Shown in pieces: positions 8,806 to 17,086 of a stretch of 64,000 bases of DNA; the first letter of the stretch is position 1; each line of letters opens with the position of its first letter. The translations under genes were made by a program, and so were the position numbers. Below the pieces are notes generated by a model. It was not told the origin of the DNA. It saw only the letters and a program-made list of their open reading frames with translations, and made no database searches. The DNA comes from JAWKZG01 sp041396125 (GTDB taxonomy: Bacteria; Pseudomonadota; Gammaproteobacteria; Competibacterales; Competibacteraceae): positions 161,882-225,881 of the forward strand of contig JAWKZG010000009.1 of the NCBI GenBank assembly GCA_041396125.1. Reading direction: 5' to 3'.

Positions 8806-9855
8806 TTACATATGCCGCACCGGTCGATGATTGTCCAGCAAGGTCTGGGTGCCGCCAAAGCGCTGTTCGAGAAGGCGCGGCCGGGCCAGAAAATCATGCG
8901 GAAAGCCTAATTCGATACAGCTGGCGTCATCGAGTCTGGCCATTTCTTCGGCAGTCAGCGGAAAATCCAGACAGGCCAGGTTCTGACGAGCCTGTTCCAG
9001 AGTGCGGTTGCCAATAATGGGAATCATCTGCTGGCCGCGCTGACGGGTCCAGTTGATCGCAACCTGAGTGGCTGTGCAGCCTTTTTCATCGGCGATGGTT
9101 TGCACCAGCCGGGCGATAGCGAGATTGCGTTCAGTAAGACGATAATCCGTCACCGCCGCGCGGGTTGTATCGCTGGGCGCTTGCGGATTCTGCAGATATT
9201 TACCGGTCAATACACCCTGCCCCGCCACACCCCAGAGCGCAACGGCCAGATCGAGCGACTGCGCCATCGGCAACAGCTCCCGCTCCGAGGTACGCTCGAT
9301 CAGGCTGTATTCGATCTGGATACCGGCAAAAGCCGTCCAGCCACGCAGTTCAGCCAGCATATTGGCGCGGGAAATAGTCCACGCCGGGGTATCGGAAATG
9401 CCGATATAAAGCACTTTACCGGCGCTGACCAGATCATCCAGCGTGCGCATGATTTCTTCGACCGAGGTGGTGAAATCCCACTGATGCAGCCAGTACAGAT
9501 CGATATAATCGGTCTTGAGGCGGCGCAGGCTGGCTTCCACCGACTGCCTGATGTTTTTGCGATGATTGCCGCCCGCATTGGCATCGCCCTTGCGCATATT
9601 CAGCGAGAATTTGGTCGCCACAACAAACCGCTCACGTTCGCCGGCCAGCAGATCACCCACGAAGCGCTCACTGGTGCCGGCGTTATAGCTGTTGGCGGTA
9701 TCGATAAAATTACCGCCGACTTCGGCATACGCATCAAACACCCGACGGGATTCCTCAATGCCGACACCCCAGCCCATTTCTTCGCCAAACGTCAGCGTGC
9801 CGAGGCACAACTCGGATACTCTGAGACCGGAATGTCCAAATAATTTGTAGCGCAT
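8806..9855 (-). CDS. Aldo/keto reductase
   Basis: Start placed at 9855 because GAGGAGGAGG lies just upstream; 349 residues. The catalytic tetrad of the superfamily is visible: Asp and Tyr in 'FIDTANSYN', Lys in 'VVATKF' and His in 'YWLHQWD'. The C-terminal NADP-binding segment includes 'MIPIIGNRTLEQARQNL'. The layout resembles YajO/Tas-type reductases. It should be a cytoplasmic NADPH-dependent TIM-barrel enzyme reducing an aldehyde or ketone; the substrate cannot be inferred. It is convergent with the lacI-type gene and no operon partner is evident. Confidence 0.93.
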   Translation of the reverse strand: MRYKLFGHSGLRVSELCLGTLTFGEEMGWGVGIEESRRVFDAYAEVGGNFIDTANSYNAGTSERFVGDLLAGERERFVVATKFSLNMRKGDANAGGNHRKNIRQSVEASLRRLKTDYIDLYWLHQWDFTTSVEEIMRTLDDLVSAGKVLYIGISDTPAWTISRANMLAELRGWTAFAGIQIEYSLIERTSERELLPMAQSLDLAVALWGVAGQGVLTGKYLQNPQAPSDTTRAAVTDYRLTERNLAIARLVQTIADEKGCTATQVAINWTRQRGQQMIPIIGNRTLEQARQNLACLDFPLTAEEMARLDDASCIELGFPHDFLARPRLLEQRFGGTQTLLDNHRPVRHM

Positions 9856-10102
9856 GTTGATTTTCCTCCTCCTCGATTTTATCAACGAGAATCAGTTCGA
9901 CGTGCAGCTCGAAACCCTGATGCTTGAACTGCTGTAGATGTGCGAATAAGGATTTTTTAGCAAAAATAGTGGCTTGCCGAACTGTCCGCAGAACGCCCCT
10001 TACAAACAGCTTGCGGCGATGGTAAGGAGCTACATAGCGCTGAAGACCACATAAATCCGAGGACTACAATCCAATCAGCCCTCTGGAAAGCCATTTAGAA
10101 GT

Positions 10103-10954
10103 TCATGGACGTAAGGGTGGCAAATCTGCACAGATCACCTCGTAGTTCCCTCCTACGCATCCTTCTGGTGTGCTGCAAACATCTCGCAAAAAAGCGAAAA
10201 AATTCATGGTATTTGCATTGATGGTTTGAAACCCCAGATTTAGGAAATACTCCGGGTTGTTTGCATATTGTCCCGGTCCAGTGACAACGTCACCATTATC
10301 ACAGCTTAGTTCTAGATTATTACCTTGTTCATCTTGTGCAATCGTAAACGAGCCTGAAACACGATAAAAACCAATACTCTGAGGAGGTCCTGCTAACCCT
10401 TGTGGACCCGTAGGCCCCTGCGGGCCAGTCGGCCCTAGTTCACCAGCAGGTCCTTGCGCGCCAGCAGGCCCCGGTGGACCACTCTCCCCCTGTGGTCCCG
10501 TTGCGCCCTGTGAACCTGTAGGCCCCTGCGGACCTGCCGGACCTGTCAGCCCCGTTGGCCCTACCGCACCTAAAGTCAGACTGAAATGATCCCAATCGGA
10601 TAGATAGCCCGCGCGGTTGACTGTCAGTAAATAACTGCCGGGTGCAAAATCGGCACTGGGAAACTCGGCAATAATCATATCCTTGGTGGCATTCAAAACG
10701 GGCAATGTCAGCTCTTCCAGGATCACCGTCGGGGTAATGCCGTAGACCACAAAGTTAGAGCCATTAATGAACAGCTGGTTATTTTCATAATCCGGTTCTA
10801 CGCTGAGAATAACCAAATACGGATAGTTGAAGAAATTAGTCTGCTGCTCCGGTAGCGAGATGTCAGCTCTGGGTTCATTTTGAGCAAGACCGGTATTAGC
10901 CCGGAGTAAACACAGACCCGTGGCTATGGCGACAGCTGATTTTGAGATTCGCAT
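10103..10954 (-). CDS. Secreted protein with collagen-like Gly-X-Y repeats
   Basis: The start at 10954 has GGAGG at good spacing and begins a signal peptide ('MRISKSAVAIATGLCLLRA', cleavage near 'GLAQ'); 283 residues. A beta-rich region (about 40-125, 'NNQLFINGSNFVVYGITPTV') resembles an IPT/TIG-type fold and leads into 20 uninterrupted Gly-X-Y triplets (about 130-190, many GPQ, GPT, GPA), which should form a collagen-like triple helix. A C-terminal globular segment with several cysteines follows. The protein is probably extracellular or surface-bound. The frame is open upstream through an IS1 transposase relic (10999-11190); that part is not regarded as belonging to the gene. Confidence 0.75.
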   Translation of the reverse strand: MRISKSAVAIATGLCLLRANTGLAQNEPRADISLPEQQTNFFNYPYLVILSVEPDYENNQLFINGSNFVVYGITPTVILEELTLPVLNATKDMIIAEFPSADFAPGSYLLTVNRAGYLSDWDHFSLTLGAVGPTGLTGPAGPQGPTGSQGATGPQGESGPPGPAGAQGPAGELGPTGPQGPTGPQGLAGPPQSIGFYRVSGSFTIAQDEQGNNLELSCDNGDVVTGPGQYANNPEYFLNLGFQTINANTMNFFAFLRDVCSTPEGCVGGNYEVICADLPPLRP

Positions 10955-10998
10955 TATTACGCCTCCGACTGTTAGGCAAGTTCCGCAGTATACGCTGA

Positions 10999-11190
10999 GT
11001 CGGGCTTTGAATTCAGTCAGCACGGGGTCTTTATATCGGCCAAGCACGTACGCCAGGACGGTGTTCGTAGCATAATCCACGGCCTACCACAGTCGGCGCG
11101 GGTTAGCCTTGTGCCCGACAAACGACCACTGTCCGTCCATTTCCACGGCGCGTTCCAGTCGCCCCACCCGACCGCCTTCAAACGTCAAAC
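10999..11190 (-). pseudogene. IS1-family transposase relic
   Basis: Translation gives 'VEMDGQWSFVGHKANPRRLW', an amber codon, then 'AVDYATNTVLAYVLGRYKDP'. This is the conserved DDE-core region of IS1 InsB-type transposases; compare 'CDEVWSFVGHKGNKQW' in the element at 60767-61539. Both ends of the gene and the inverted repeats are missing, and an in-frame stop interrupts it. It lies immediately upstream of the collagen-like gene in the same frame. Confidence 0.75.
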
Positions 11191-11239
11191 AAATGTGCGT
11201 CACCTCAGACGGGAAACATACGGTATTTGGCCGTGCGCC

Positions 11240-11352
11240 ATTCGCACACACCCTGATACGCAAAGCTGGTCGTTGCCGCCATTGTCGCGTATGCATTCAG
11301 CCCGATCGACCTGATTCCGGATTTCGTACCCGTATTGGGGTATCTCGATGAT
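11240..11352 (+). pseudogene. DUF1232 (YkvA-like) membrane protein relic
   Basis: The translation 'YAKLVVAAIVAYAFSPIDLI' followed by 'PDFVPVLGYLDDLQ' is the core of the DUF1232 family. The codon before the tyrosine is TGA where the family has Trp (context 'HTPWYAKL'), so a nonsense change is likely. The fragment ends in TAA right after the core, and the N-terminus is lost next to the IS1 relic. It is not functional as it stands. Confidence 0.7.
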
Positions 11353-11368
11353 TTGCAATAAATCACGA

Positions 11369-12343
11369 CTACTGACCGGTGTTGTCCCGACCCAATATCT
11401 TACCGTTGAGCTCTCGCCCGTAGAAACCCGGGTGCTGGTGAAAACGCTCACGGGTGGCGTCTACGTCACCCTCGAAGCGCGGATCCTGTGGGCGTTCGTG
11501 GCTGTTCATAAAAGCGGCCACATCCCAGGCTTCTTGGTCGGTCAAACTGCCGCCATGACCGAGCGGCATATTGCCCTTGATAAACCCGGCAGCGGTATTG
11601 ATGCGGTGCATTCCAGCACCCCAGTTATAAGAATCCGGCCCCCACAACGGCGGAAACACATAACTTTCGCCGACCTTTTGCCCCTGGCCGTCAGCACCGT
11701 GACAGATGGCGCAACTGGCTTGATAGACCTGTTCGCCACGCGCTAAATCGTAACCACCGGCGGGTTCCGCGACCACTGGATAACCGCGTCCGGGTAACAC
11801 TTCGCCGGTCGGCGCGCCTTGAGCTAACCAATAGGAATAAGTGACCAGCGCGGTCAGCGCTTTGCTGCCGGACGGCGGTGGTGTTCCGTTCATGCTGTAG
11901 CGAAAGCACCCCTGTAGCCGTTCTTCATAAGTGTTGACGTGATCGTTTTTCTTGCGGTAAGCCGGATACAGGGTATAAGCCGCCCACAACGGAGCGGAGT
12001 TGGCCTTGCGCCCCTGGTCGAGATGACAGTTGGTGCAGTTCATGCCATTACCAACGTACTCACGGGCATAAGTCTGCGTGTCGACGAAGATTTGATGCCC
12101 CAAGCGCACCATCGCGCCGAACTGATCGTCGGGTATGTCCTCTTCCCGTGGCGGCTCGAATAAGGCTTCGCCAGGCTGGACGGCGACCGTGGTTGGCGGC
12201 AGTTCGGCCTGATAATCGATACGTTGATCTTGTGGCGGGTCTTGCGGCTGATTTTGCGCAAGCACTATACCGTCATACCCCATGATGCCAGCAACAACGA
12301 CAACCGCCAGTGCATTGCGGCCAGGTTTGGAAAAAATGTTCAT
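11369..12343 (-). CDS. tsdA: Thiosulfate dehydrogenase, dihaem cytochrome c
   Basis: The protein has 324 residues with a signal peptide (about 1-30). Two c-type haem sites are visible, 'CTNCH' (about 102-106) and 'CAICH' (about 211-215). Family-typical segments include 'GNGMNCTNCH', 'APLWAAYTLYPAYRKKNDHV', 'GCFRYSMNG', 'GRGYP', 'FPPLWG' and 'SHERPQDPRF'. TsdA oxidises two thiosulfate to tetrathionate in the periplasm (or the reverse), passing electrons to TsdB. It begins 13 bp after the tsdB stop, so tsdB-tsdA form an operon. The strong similarity of its conserved segments to known TsdA makes the call firm. Confidence 0.9.
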   Translation of the reverse strand: MNIFSKPGRNALAVVVVAGIMGYDGIVLAQNQPQDPPQDQRIDYQAELPPTTVAVQPGEALFEPPREEDIPDDQFGAMVRLGHQIFVDTQTYAREYVGNGMNCTNCHLDQGRKANSAPLWAAYTLYPAYRKKNDHVNTYEERLQGCFRYSMNGTPPPSGSKALTALVTYSYWLAQGAPTGEVLPGRGYPVVAEPAGGYDLARGEQVYQASCAICHGADGQGQKVGESYVFPPLWGPDSYNWGAGMHRINTAAGFIKGNMPLGHGGSLTDQEAWDVAAFMNSHERPQDPRFEGDVDATRERFHQHPGFYGRELNGKILGRDNTGQ

Positions 12344-12356
12344 AGCAACACCGCCT

Positions 12357-13004
12357 TTATTGAGAGGAATCCGCTGTGCCTAACTGAGCGAAATAAGCCG
12401 CCACCGCTGCGCTTTCCTCGTCGGTCATCTTTTCGGCCACCGGCCGCATGAGCTGATTGGGATCGTTGCCACGGCTCCCCTGCTTCCAGGCTTGCAGCTG
12501 TTGCTCGATATAGCTGGCGTGTTGCCCTGCCAAGCGTGGGAAGGCGGCCCCGACCCCGGCACCACCAGGGCCATGACAGGATACGCACTCAGGGATATCG
12601 CGTTCCCAGGCACCGCGTGTCGCCAACCGTTCGCCGAGCGATTGCGGTGCCCTGTCTGCCCGCCCGATTAACGGTGCCGGGCTGCCCTCCTGAGCCGCGT
12701 AATAAGCGCTTACGGAAACCTGTTCCTGCTCGTCAAGCGCCTGAGCGATGGGTTGCATAATGGGATTGTCGCGGGCTCCGGACTGATAATCGCGCAGTTG
12801 CTTGGCCAGATAGTCAGCGTTCAGACCGGCCAGCCGCGGGAATCCGGCGGCCGCGTTACCGGCTCCGGTGGGGCCATGACAGGCAACACAGGCAACGGCA
12901 CCACGGCTATTGCCCTGAGTTGCGATTTGTTGACCGAGATCAGCGGCAGCGGACGTGGCCGTCGCCAGGATCGAAATAAAAAAGCCAAAGTTCGCGTAAT
13001 GCAT
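12357..13004 (-). CDS. tsdB: Dihaem cytochrome c, electron acceptor of TsdA
   Basis: The protein has 215 residues, with a signal peptide ending near 'TSAAA'. Two cytochrome c4-like halves each carry a haem motif ('CVACHGPTGAG' and 'CVSCHGPGGAG') and a 'PRLAG' segment. GAGGTG lies about 7 nt before the ATG. It is upstream of and co-directional with tsdA, the usual tsdBA order, so it probably accepts electrons from thiosulfate dehydrogenase and hands them to a terminal oxidase. Without the neighbour it would be called simply a cytochrome c4-like protein. Confidence 0.88.
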   Translation of the reverse strand: MHYANFGFFISILATATSAAADLGQQIATQGNSRGAVACVACHGPTGAGNAAAGFPRLAGLNADYLAKQLRDYQSGARDNPIMQPIAQALDEQEQVSVSAYYAAQEGSPAPLIGRADRAPQSLGERLATRGAWERDIPECVSCHGPGGAGVGAAFPRLAGQHASYIEQQLQAWKQGSRGNDPNQLMRPVAEKMTDEESAAVAAYFAQLGTADSSQ

Positions 13005-13197
13005 CGGTACACCTCTATCAGCAAACCGGGGGCGATTTAACCTATCCCCATACGTTTTACGAGTTCATTCGATTACGGTTTAAGCCGCAGCCCGCAATAC
13101 TTCTGTTCTGCACGAAAAACTCACATAATATTCGCTCTCTATGCGGGAACACCGTAAAACATAACAAGCAAGCCGTAGTGGCACAATTAAAAATCAA

Positions 13198-13499
13198 AGC
13201 AAACCTCAAACAGCCGCCGGCTCCGCTGTGTGCAGTGCCAGCAACGGTTTCAGAAAACGCCCGGTGTAACTCTGCTCGCAGGCGGCTACGTGTTCCGGTG
13301 TGCCTTCCGTGATCAGATTGCCGCCGCGTTCGCCGCCTTCCGGGCCCAGATCAATGACCCAGTCGGCGGTTTTGATCACATCCAGATTATGCTCGATGAT
13401 CACAATCGTATTGCCCCGGTCGCGCAGCTCGAACAACACCTGCAGCAGCTGCTCGATATCATGAAAATGCAGGCCGGTGGTCGGTTCGTCCAGAATATA
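13198..13499 (-). pseudogene. Diverged orphan copy of the uvrA 3' end (302-bp direct repeat, copy 1)
   Basis: Bases 13198-13499 match 18903-19204, the last 98 codons or so of uvrA plus 8 bp beyond the stop, with 17 mismatches (about 94% identity). Most differences are silent; the proteins differ near the end as 'LHTAEPAAV' versus 'LHTTEPAAV'. The stop codon (13206-13208) is intact, but homology ends abruptly at 'YILDEPTTG', with no ATPase core or start. It lies on the tsd side of the Trypco2/MoxR cassette, so it marks the far edge of an integrated segment. Confidence 0.92.
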
Positions 13500-13528
13500 G
13501 ACACGCGCCATGCTCGCCTGACCTGCGC

Positions 13529-16096
13529 TCAAGCCTCCTGAACTCGGACACAACGAAAGCCGAAGCCACCGCCGCGGTCGCCCGGGCCGTATATGAGGCG
13601 AGATGCAGCACGCACGTTAGGTGCATAGTCGTACCAGGATCCGCCGCGCAGCACACGACCGCCGTCAGCGTCCACCGCACCCATAGGGTTCTTCACCGTC
13701 TCATCCGTGTAGGGCGACAGCTCATCCGCACACCATTCCCATACATTCCCCAGCATGTCGTACAAACCCCAGCCATTCGGCTGCTTCAGACCTACCTTCC
13801 GCATCCCCGCCTGCTGATGCGGATACTGCTTCTCAGGCCAAGAACTTGAATCCACTCCCTCTGCCAGATCAAACTCGTGTCCGCTGTTACCACCGTACCA
13901 CGCAATCGTATCCAGCACCGGTGCATTATTTTTACCCAGCAATTCCAGATCGCCCGCATACGTCGCCGTCGTCGTCCCCGCCCGGCACGCATATTCCCAT
14001 TGCGCTTCCGTCGGCAGGCTTAACTGTAAACCCGGTACCTGGTCGTTGAGCCGCTCGATAAAGACCTGCACATCCTTCCAACTGACCTGCTCCACCGGCC
14101 GTTCCGGGTCTTGGAACTGGCTCGGGTTCTCCCCCATTACCGCTTCCCACAGCCCCTGCGTACACGGCGTTTCAAACAGCCAGTAACCTCGGCTAATAAT
14201 CACTTCATGCTGCGGGCCTTCAAAAAATGCTTTTAATCCCTCTCTGTCTTCGCGCCCGACCTCATCCAACGGCGAACCCATCATGAACCGACCCGGCGCA
14301 ATCCAGCGCAGCCGCTGCTGGACACTGTGTCCTGACGGGCCACTAACCGAAAACGCCACCCAGCAGCCCCGTTCGTCCTCGCCCCAGGCCGATGCCCAGG
14401 CCGGTGCTTGACCCGACTGCCAAAACGTATGCTGTTCCACCATCAATTCGCGGCGGGCCGCTGTAATGCTGCCAAACGGGCTGCCTTTTACTACTGTAGA
14501 CGCTGTCGCAGATATGGGTGTAATGAGCACTTCAGCACCGTGTTGGCTGAGGACGTACTCGATAGGTTCATGTTTACTCGGTGTGAGATCAGCGGGATCG
14601 TAGTACGAGGGGCGCAACGCACTGGGGTCATCATCATAAACTGCTGCCCACAGCCGATTGAGCGCCGGGATCAAACGTTGATCCTGCTGCGCGGCCGGAC
14701 TTAGACGACGCTGCAAACGCAAAAACCAGAGCTGATCGTCCAAACTGACTTCGCTATTGAGCGCCAATTGCTCGAAATACCGCCAGGCATCCCTCAGATC
14801 GGCTTTATCGGATAAGGCATCGCGCGCCTTGGGCGGCAAATTCAGCAACTCTTCATACCAAATTTCACAGGGTAATCCACTGCGCCAGCTCCGTAACAAA
14901 GCAAGAATCTGCTGTTGCAAAATAGGGTTCTCGCGCTCAAACGCCTGCCGCCATGTATTGGCGCTAAGCGGGTCCAGCGTGCCCGCCACACTGGAACGGC
15001 TTATCATGGCTGGATGCTGCCAGACGTCGGCTTCCAGTCTGGCATCCGACCACTGCGGCCCAAGCAAGCGCCGCACCGCGCGCAAAAAACCTGGCTCGAT
15101 ACGAATTGCCGGTGAAATCAGGCGCATTAAACGTTCAACCCGCTGCGCACGGCTTGCCTCATCCACCGCCGGCGCGCGCTCATCCCAGGCCAACAAAAGC
15201 CAGTCGCGGCTTAGGCGCGGTGGGCAGTGCGCCAAAGCACCCGGAATCAACGCAACCGCGCGGCAGCCCGCCCGCCGCACCCGCCGACCGAACGCTTGCC
15301 AGCGTTTAATCAATACATCAGGTTGCGACGCGAACGCGCCTAAATCGCCCAGCACCAATACCAGCGAACCTGGTGGTGGCAAAACGTAGCGCACTGCCTC
15401 ATCAGGCAGACGCTCATCAGTGTTAGTCCCGGAAGACGACAGCAAGCGCACCGGTTCCTCATCGCCATCCCAGAGCCGCGCCTCAGTCATCGTCTGGTGT
15501 GGAAACTGCCGTGCTAACTGGCTGATGACAATGTCCTGATCATCCCAAAACGGGGTTAAGCGACGGCTGCGATCACTAATGACCTGCAAATGGCTGCCCC
15601 AACGCCGGGCTCTTCGACGTGGCAAGCGCGTTAATGTCTCCGACCGGCCCAAACGTTTTGTAATCGTGTCAGTATCGAGCAAATAGGTCTCGCCGAGTTC
15701 TGCGGCAAGCCGACGCAGACGGGGCAAAATTGACGACCACGGCGCCAGCGTTTGCTGCGGGGGTTGCACGCCAGGTAATGGTCCGTCATACACTGGCTCG
15801 CGCCCGGTGGCCGTAATGAGCGCTGCAGTGGTTATATCAGGATAGCGGGGTTCATAGGTTTCAATTCGCCAGAATGGGACCTGAACCTTATCGGGCAGAG
15901 CGCGCACCACCGCGTCCGGCTGTGGCTGGGCAATACCTGTCTGGCGGGCTGAGTCGGTTGGTTTGGGCGTTACTTTAAGCGGGGCGTCATAATCCAGCAG
16001 CTCAACCAGCGTATCGAGTAAGGACTCGCTGCCCTGCGCGTAGGCCCGCAACAAGTCAGCCCGGCCAAGAAGACTGCGCGCATAGAGGTCAGTCAC
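13529..16096 (-). CDS. vWA-like plus formylglycine-generating-enzyme-like (FGE) domain protein
   Basis: Start is taken as GTG at 16096, overlapping the MoxR stop by 8 bp; an upstream start would only read through the MoxR gene. This gives 855 residues. A central region (about 170-270, 'LQVISDRSRR' and 'LVLVLGDLGAF') resembles a degenerate von Willebrand A fold with a partial MIDAS, the usual partner of MoxR ATPases. The C-terminal FGE/SUMF1-type domain (about 595-855) shows 'PGRFMMGSP', 'LPTEAQWEYACRAGT', 'GNVWEWCAD' and 'GFRCVRV'. Its 'GGSWYDYAPNVRAASR' lacks the paired cysteines used by true formylglycine-generating enzymes, so it is probably a binding module. Likely sensor or effector of the cassette. 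Confidence 0.75.
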   Translation of the reverse strand: MTDLYARSLLGRADLLRAYAQGSESLLDTLVELLDYDAPLKVTPKPTDSARQTGIAQPQPDAVVRALPDKVQVPFWRIETYEPRYPDITTAALITATGREPVYDGPLPGVQPPQQTLAPWSSILPRLRRLAAELGETYLLDTDTITKRLGRSETLTRLPRRRARRWGSHLQVISDRSRRLTPFWDDQDIVISQLARQFPHQTMTEARLWDGDEEPVRLLSSSGTNTDERLPDEAVRYVLPPPGSLVLVLGDLGAFASQPDVLIKRWQAFGRRVRRAGCRAVALIPGALAHCPPRLSRDWLLLAWDERAPAVDEASRAQRVERLMRLISPAIRIEPGFLRAVRRLLGPQWSDARLEADVWQHPAMISRSSVAGTLDPLSANTWRQAFERENPILQQQILALLRSWRSGLPCEIWYEELLNLPPKARDALSDKADLRDAWRYFEQLALNSEVSLDDQLWFLRLQRRLSPAAQQDQRLIPALNRLWAAVYDDDPSALRPSYYDPADLTPSKHEPIEYVLSQHGAEVLITPISATASTVVKGSPFGSITAARRELMVEQHTFWQSGQAPAWASAWGEDERGCWVAFSVSGPSGHSVQQRLRWIAPGRFMMGSPLDEVGREDREGLKAFFEGPQHEVIISRGYWLFETPCTQGLWEAVMGENPSQFQDPERPVEQVSWKDVQVFIERLNDQVPGLQLSLPTEAQWEYACRAGTTTATYAGDLELLGKNNAPVLDTIAWYGGNSGHEFDLAEGVDSSSWPEKQYPHQQAGMRKVGLKQPNGWGLYDMLGNVWEWCADELSPYTDETVKNPMGAVDADGGRVLRGGSWYDYAPNVRAASRLIYGPGDRGGGFGFRCVRVQEA

Positions 16097-17066
16097 ATGG
16101 ACCTGTGCCCTGATGCTTGCGCAAGGAAAAATTGCCAATACGCTGTAATGCCTCTTTTTGCTGGTCGGGGCTATCGCGATAAAGCACCAACACGGTGCGC
16201 ACCAGATCGAGATATTCCGCCTGCCCAGGAAATGGCCGTAAGTTTTCCGCAATCGCAACTTTCCGGTCAGCGGCCACTTGCCGCGCGGCCTCTTTGAGCA
16301 CCGTCTTATCCGCTTTAGGAAAATGGGCTTTGCCGCGTTGTTCCAGATATTTCGCCAATTCGGCAGTCGTGTTGGGTAACTCGATGCACAACACCAGGCA
16401 ACGCCGCACAAACGCATCCGGTAAGGCGCGCTCTTCGTTGCTGGTGATGATGACTAACGGCGGCGCACCGGTAATGGTTACGGCTTTGCTAAACCCCTGT
16501 GGTGTGAATTCCGCCGAGCCAAGCGCACCAAGCAATCCGTTAGGTACGTCACTTTCCGCTTTATCGATTTCGTCGATCAGCACGACGACACCGTTTTTCG
16601 GATCGCCGCCATCCGGCTGGGACAGGAGGGGTGTTTTTGACCGCTGAGCTTGCTGCGCTGCGCCCTCCCAATCAAACGCCCACCATAATGGACCTGGGCG
16701 GATAAAGTTCACCAGATCAAGTGGATTGGGCAGCTTGTCTGCGTAGTCTTTTCCATGCACCCCGGCAAGCTGCGCTTCGGCAAGCCGGGCAACCGCGTCG
16801 AAATCCCATAATAGTTCACGCGATTCGGTGCGTGCATCGACCACAAACGGGACATAAGCGCGTTTCAGGCGCTTCGCCGCTGCCCGCGCGAGCTGGCTTT
16901 TGCCAGTTCCCGGTTCGCCCCGGATTAACAAAGGCCGTCGGGCTGCCAAAGCGGCATTTACCGCATCGATACTGTCTCTATCGAATACATGGATCTGCTC
17001 GGGCTGATTATCATTGTTGACCAGAATGCTTTTACTGCCTGGTCTGACCTTTAGGAACTCAGTCAT
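16089..17066 (-). CDS. MoxR-type AAA+ ATPase
   Basis: The protein has 325 residues. Walker A is 'GEPGTGKSQLARA' (about residue 50), Walker B 'VVVLIDEIDKAE', sensor 1 'LVIITSNEERALPDAFVRRC', followed by a helical lid. MoxR ATPases remodel partner proteins, generally those with a vWA domain. The next gene, overlapping by 8 bp, encodes a vWA-like/FGE protein, and a trypsin-like gene ends 20 bp upstream, so the set is one operon. In comparative studies of NTP-dependent conflict systems this ATPase is the regulatory engine between sensor and effector modules. The exact target is not shown by the sequence. Confidence 0.88.
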   Translation of the reverse strand: MTEFLKVRPGSKSILVNNDNQPEQIHVFDRDSIDAVNAALAARRPLLIRGEPGTGKSQLARAAAKRLKRAYVPFVVDARTESRELLWDFDAVARLAEAQLAGVHGKDYADKLPNPLDLVNFIRPGPLWWAFDWEGAAQQAQRSKTPLLSQPDGGDPKNGVVVLIDEIDKAESDVPNGLLGALGSAEFTPQGFSKAVTITGAPPLVIITSNEERALPDAFVRRCLVLCIELPNTTAELAKYLEQRGKAHFPKADKTVLKEAARQVAADRKVAIAENLRPFPGQAEYLDLVRTVLVLYRDSPDQQKEALQRIGNFSLRKHQGTGPCD

Positions 17067-17086
17067 TGCATTCTCTTTATGGTGGG

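Noticed and set aside
11254..11256. Selenocysteine or recoded TGA in the DUF1232 fragment
   Set aside because: The gene is truncated at both ends and the family has Trp at this position; a simple nonsense change is sufficient.
13206..13553. A separate short ABC-ATPase-like gene beside the FGE gene
   Set aside because: Its conserved part is a truncated copy of the uvrA 3' end. It lacks Walker A and the signature, and its apparent N-terminus is unrelated sequence overlapping the FGE gene.
16097..16417. An N-terminal extension of the FGE protein of about 107 residues
   Set aside because: It only reads the MoxR coding region in another frame and has no family resemblance; the GTG at 16096 overlapping the MoxR stop is the normal operon junction.
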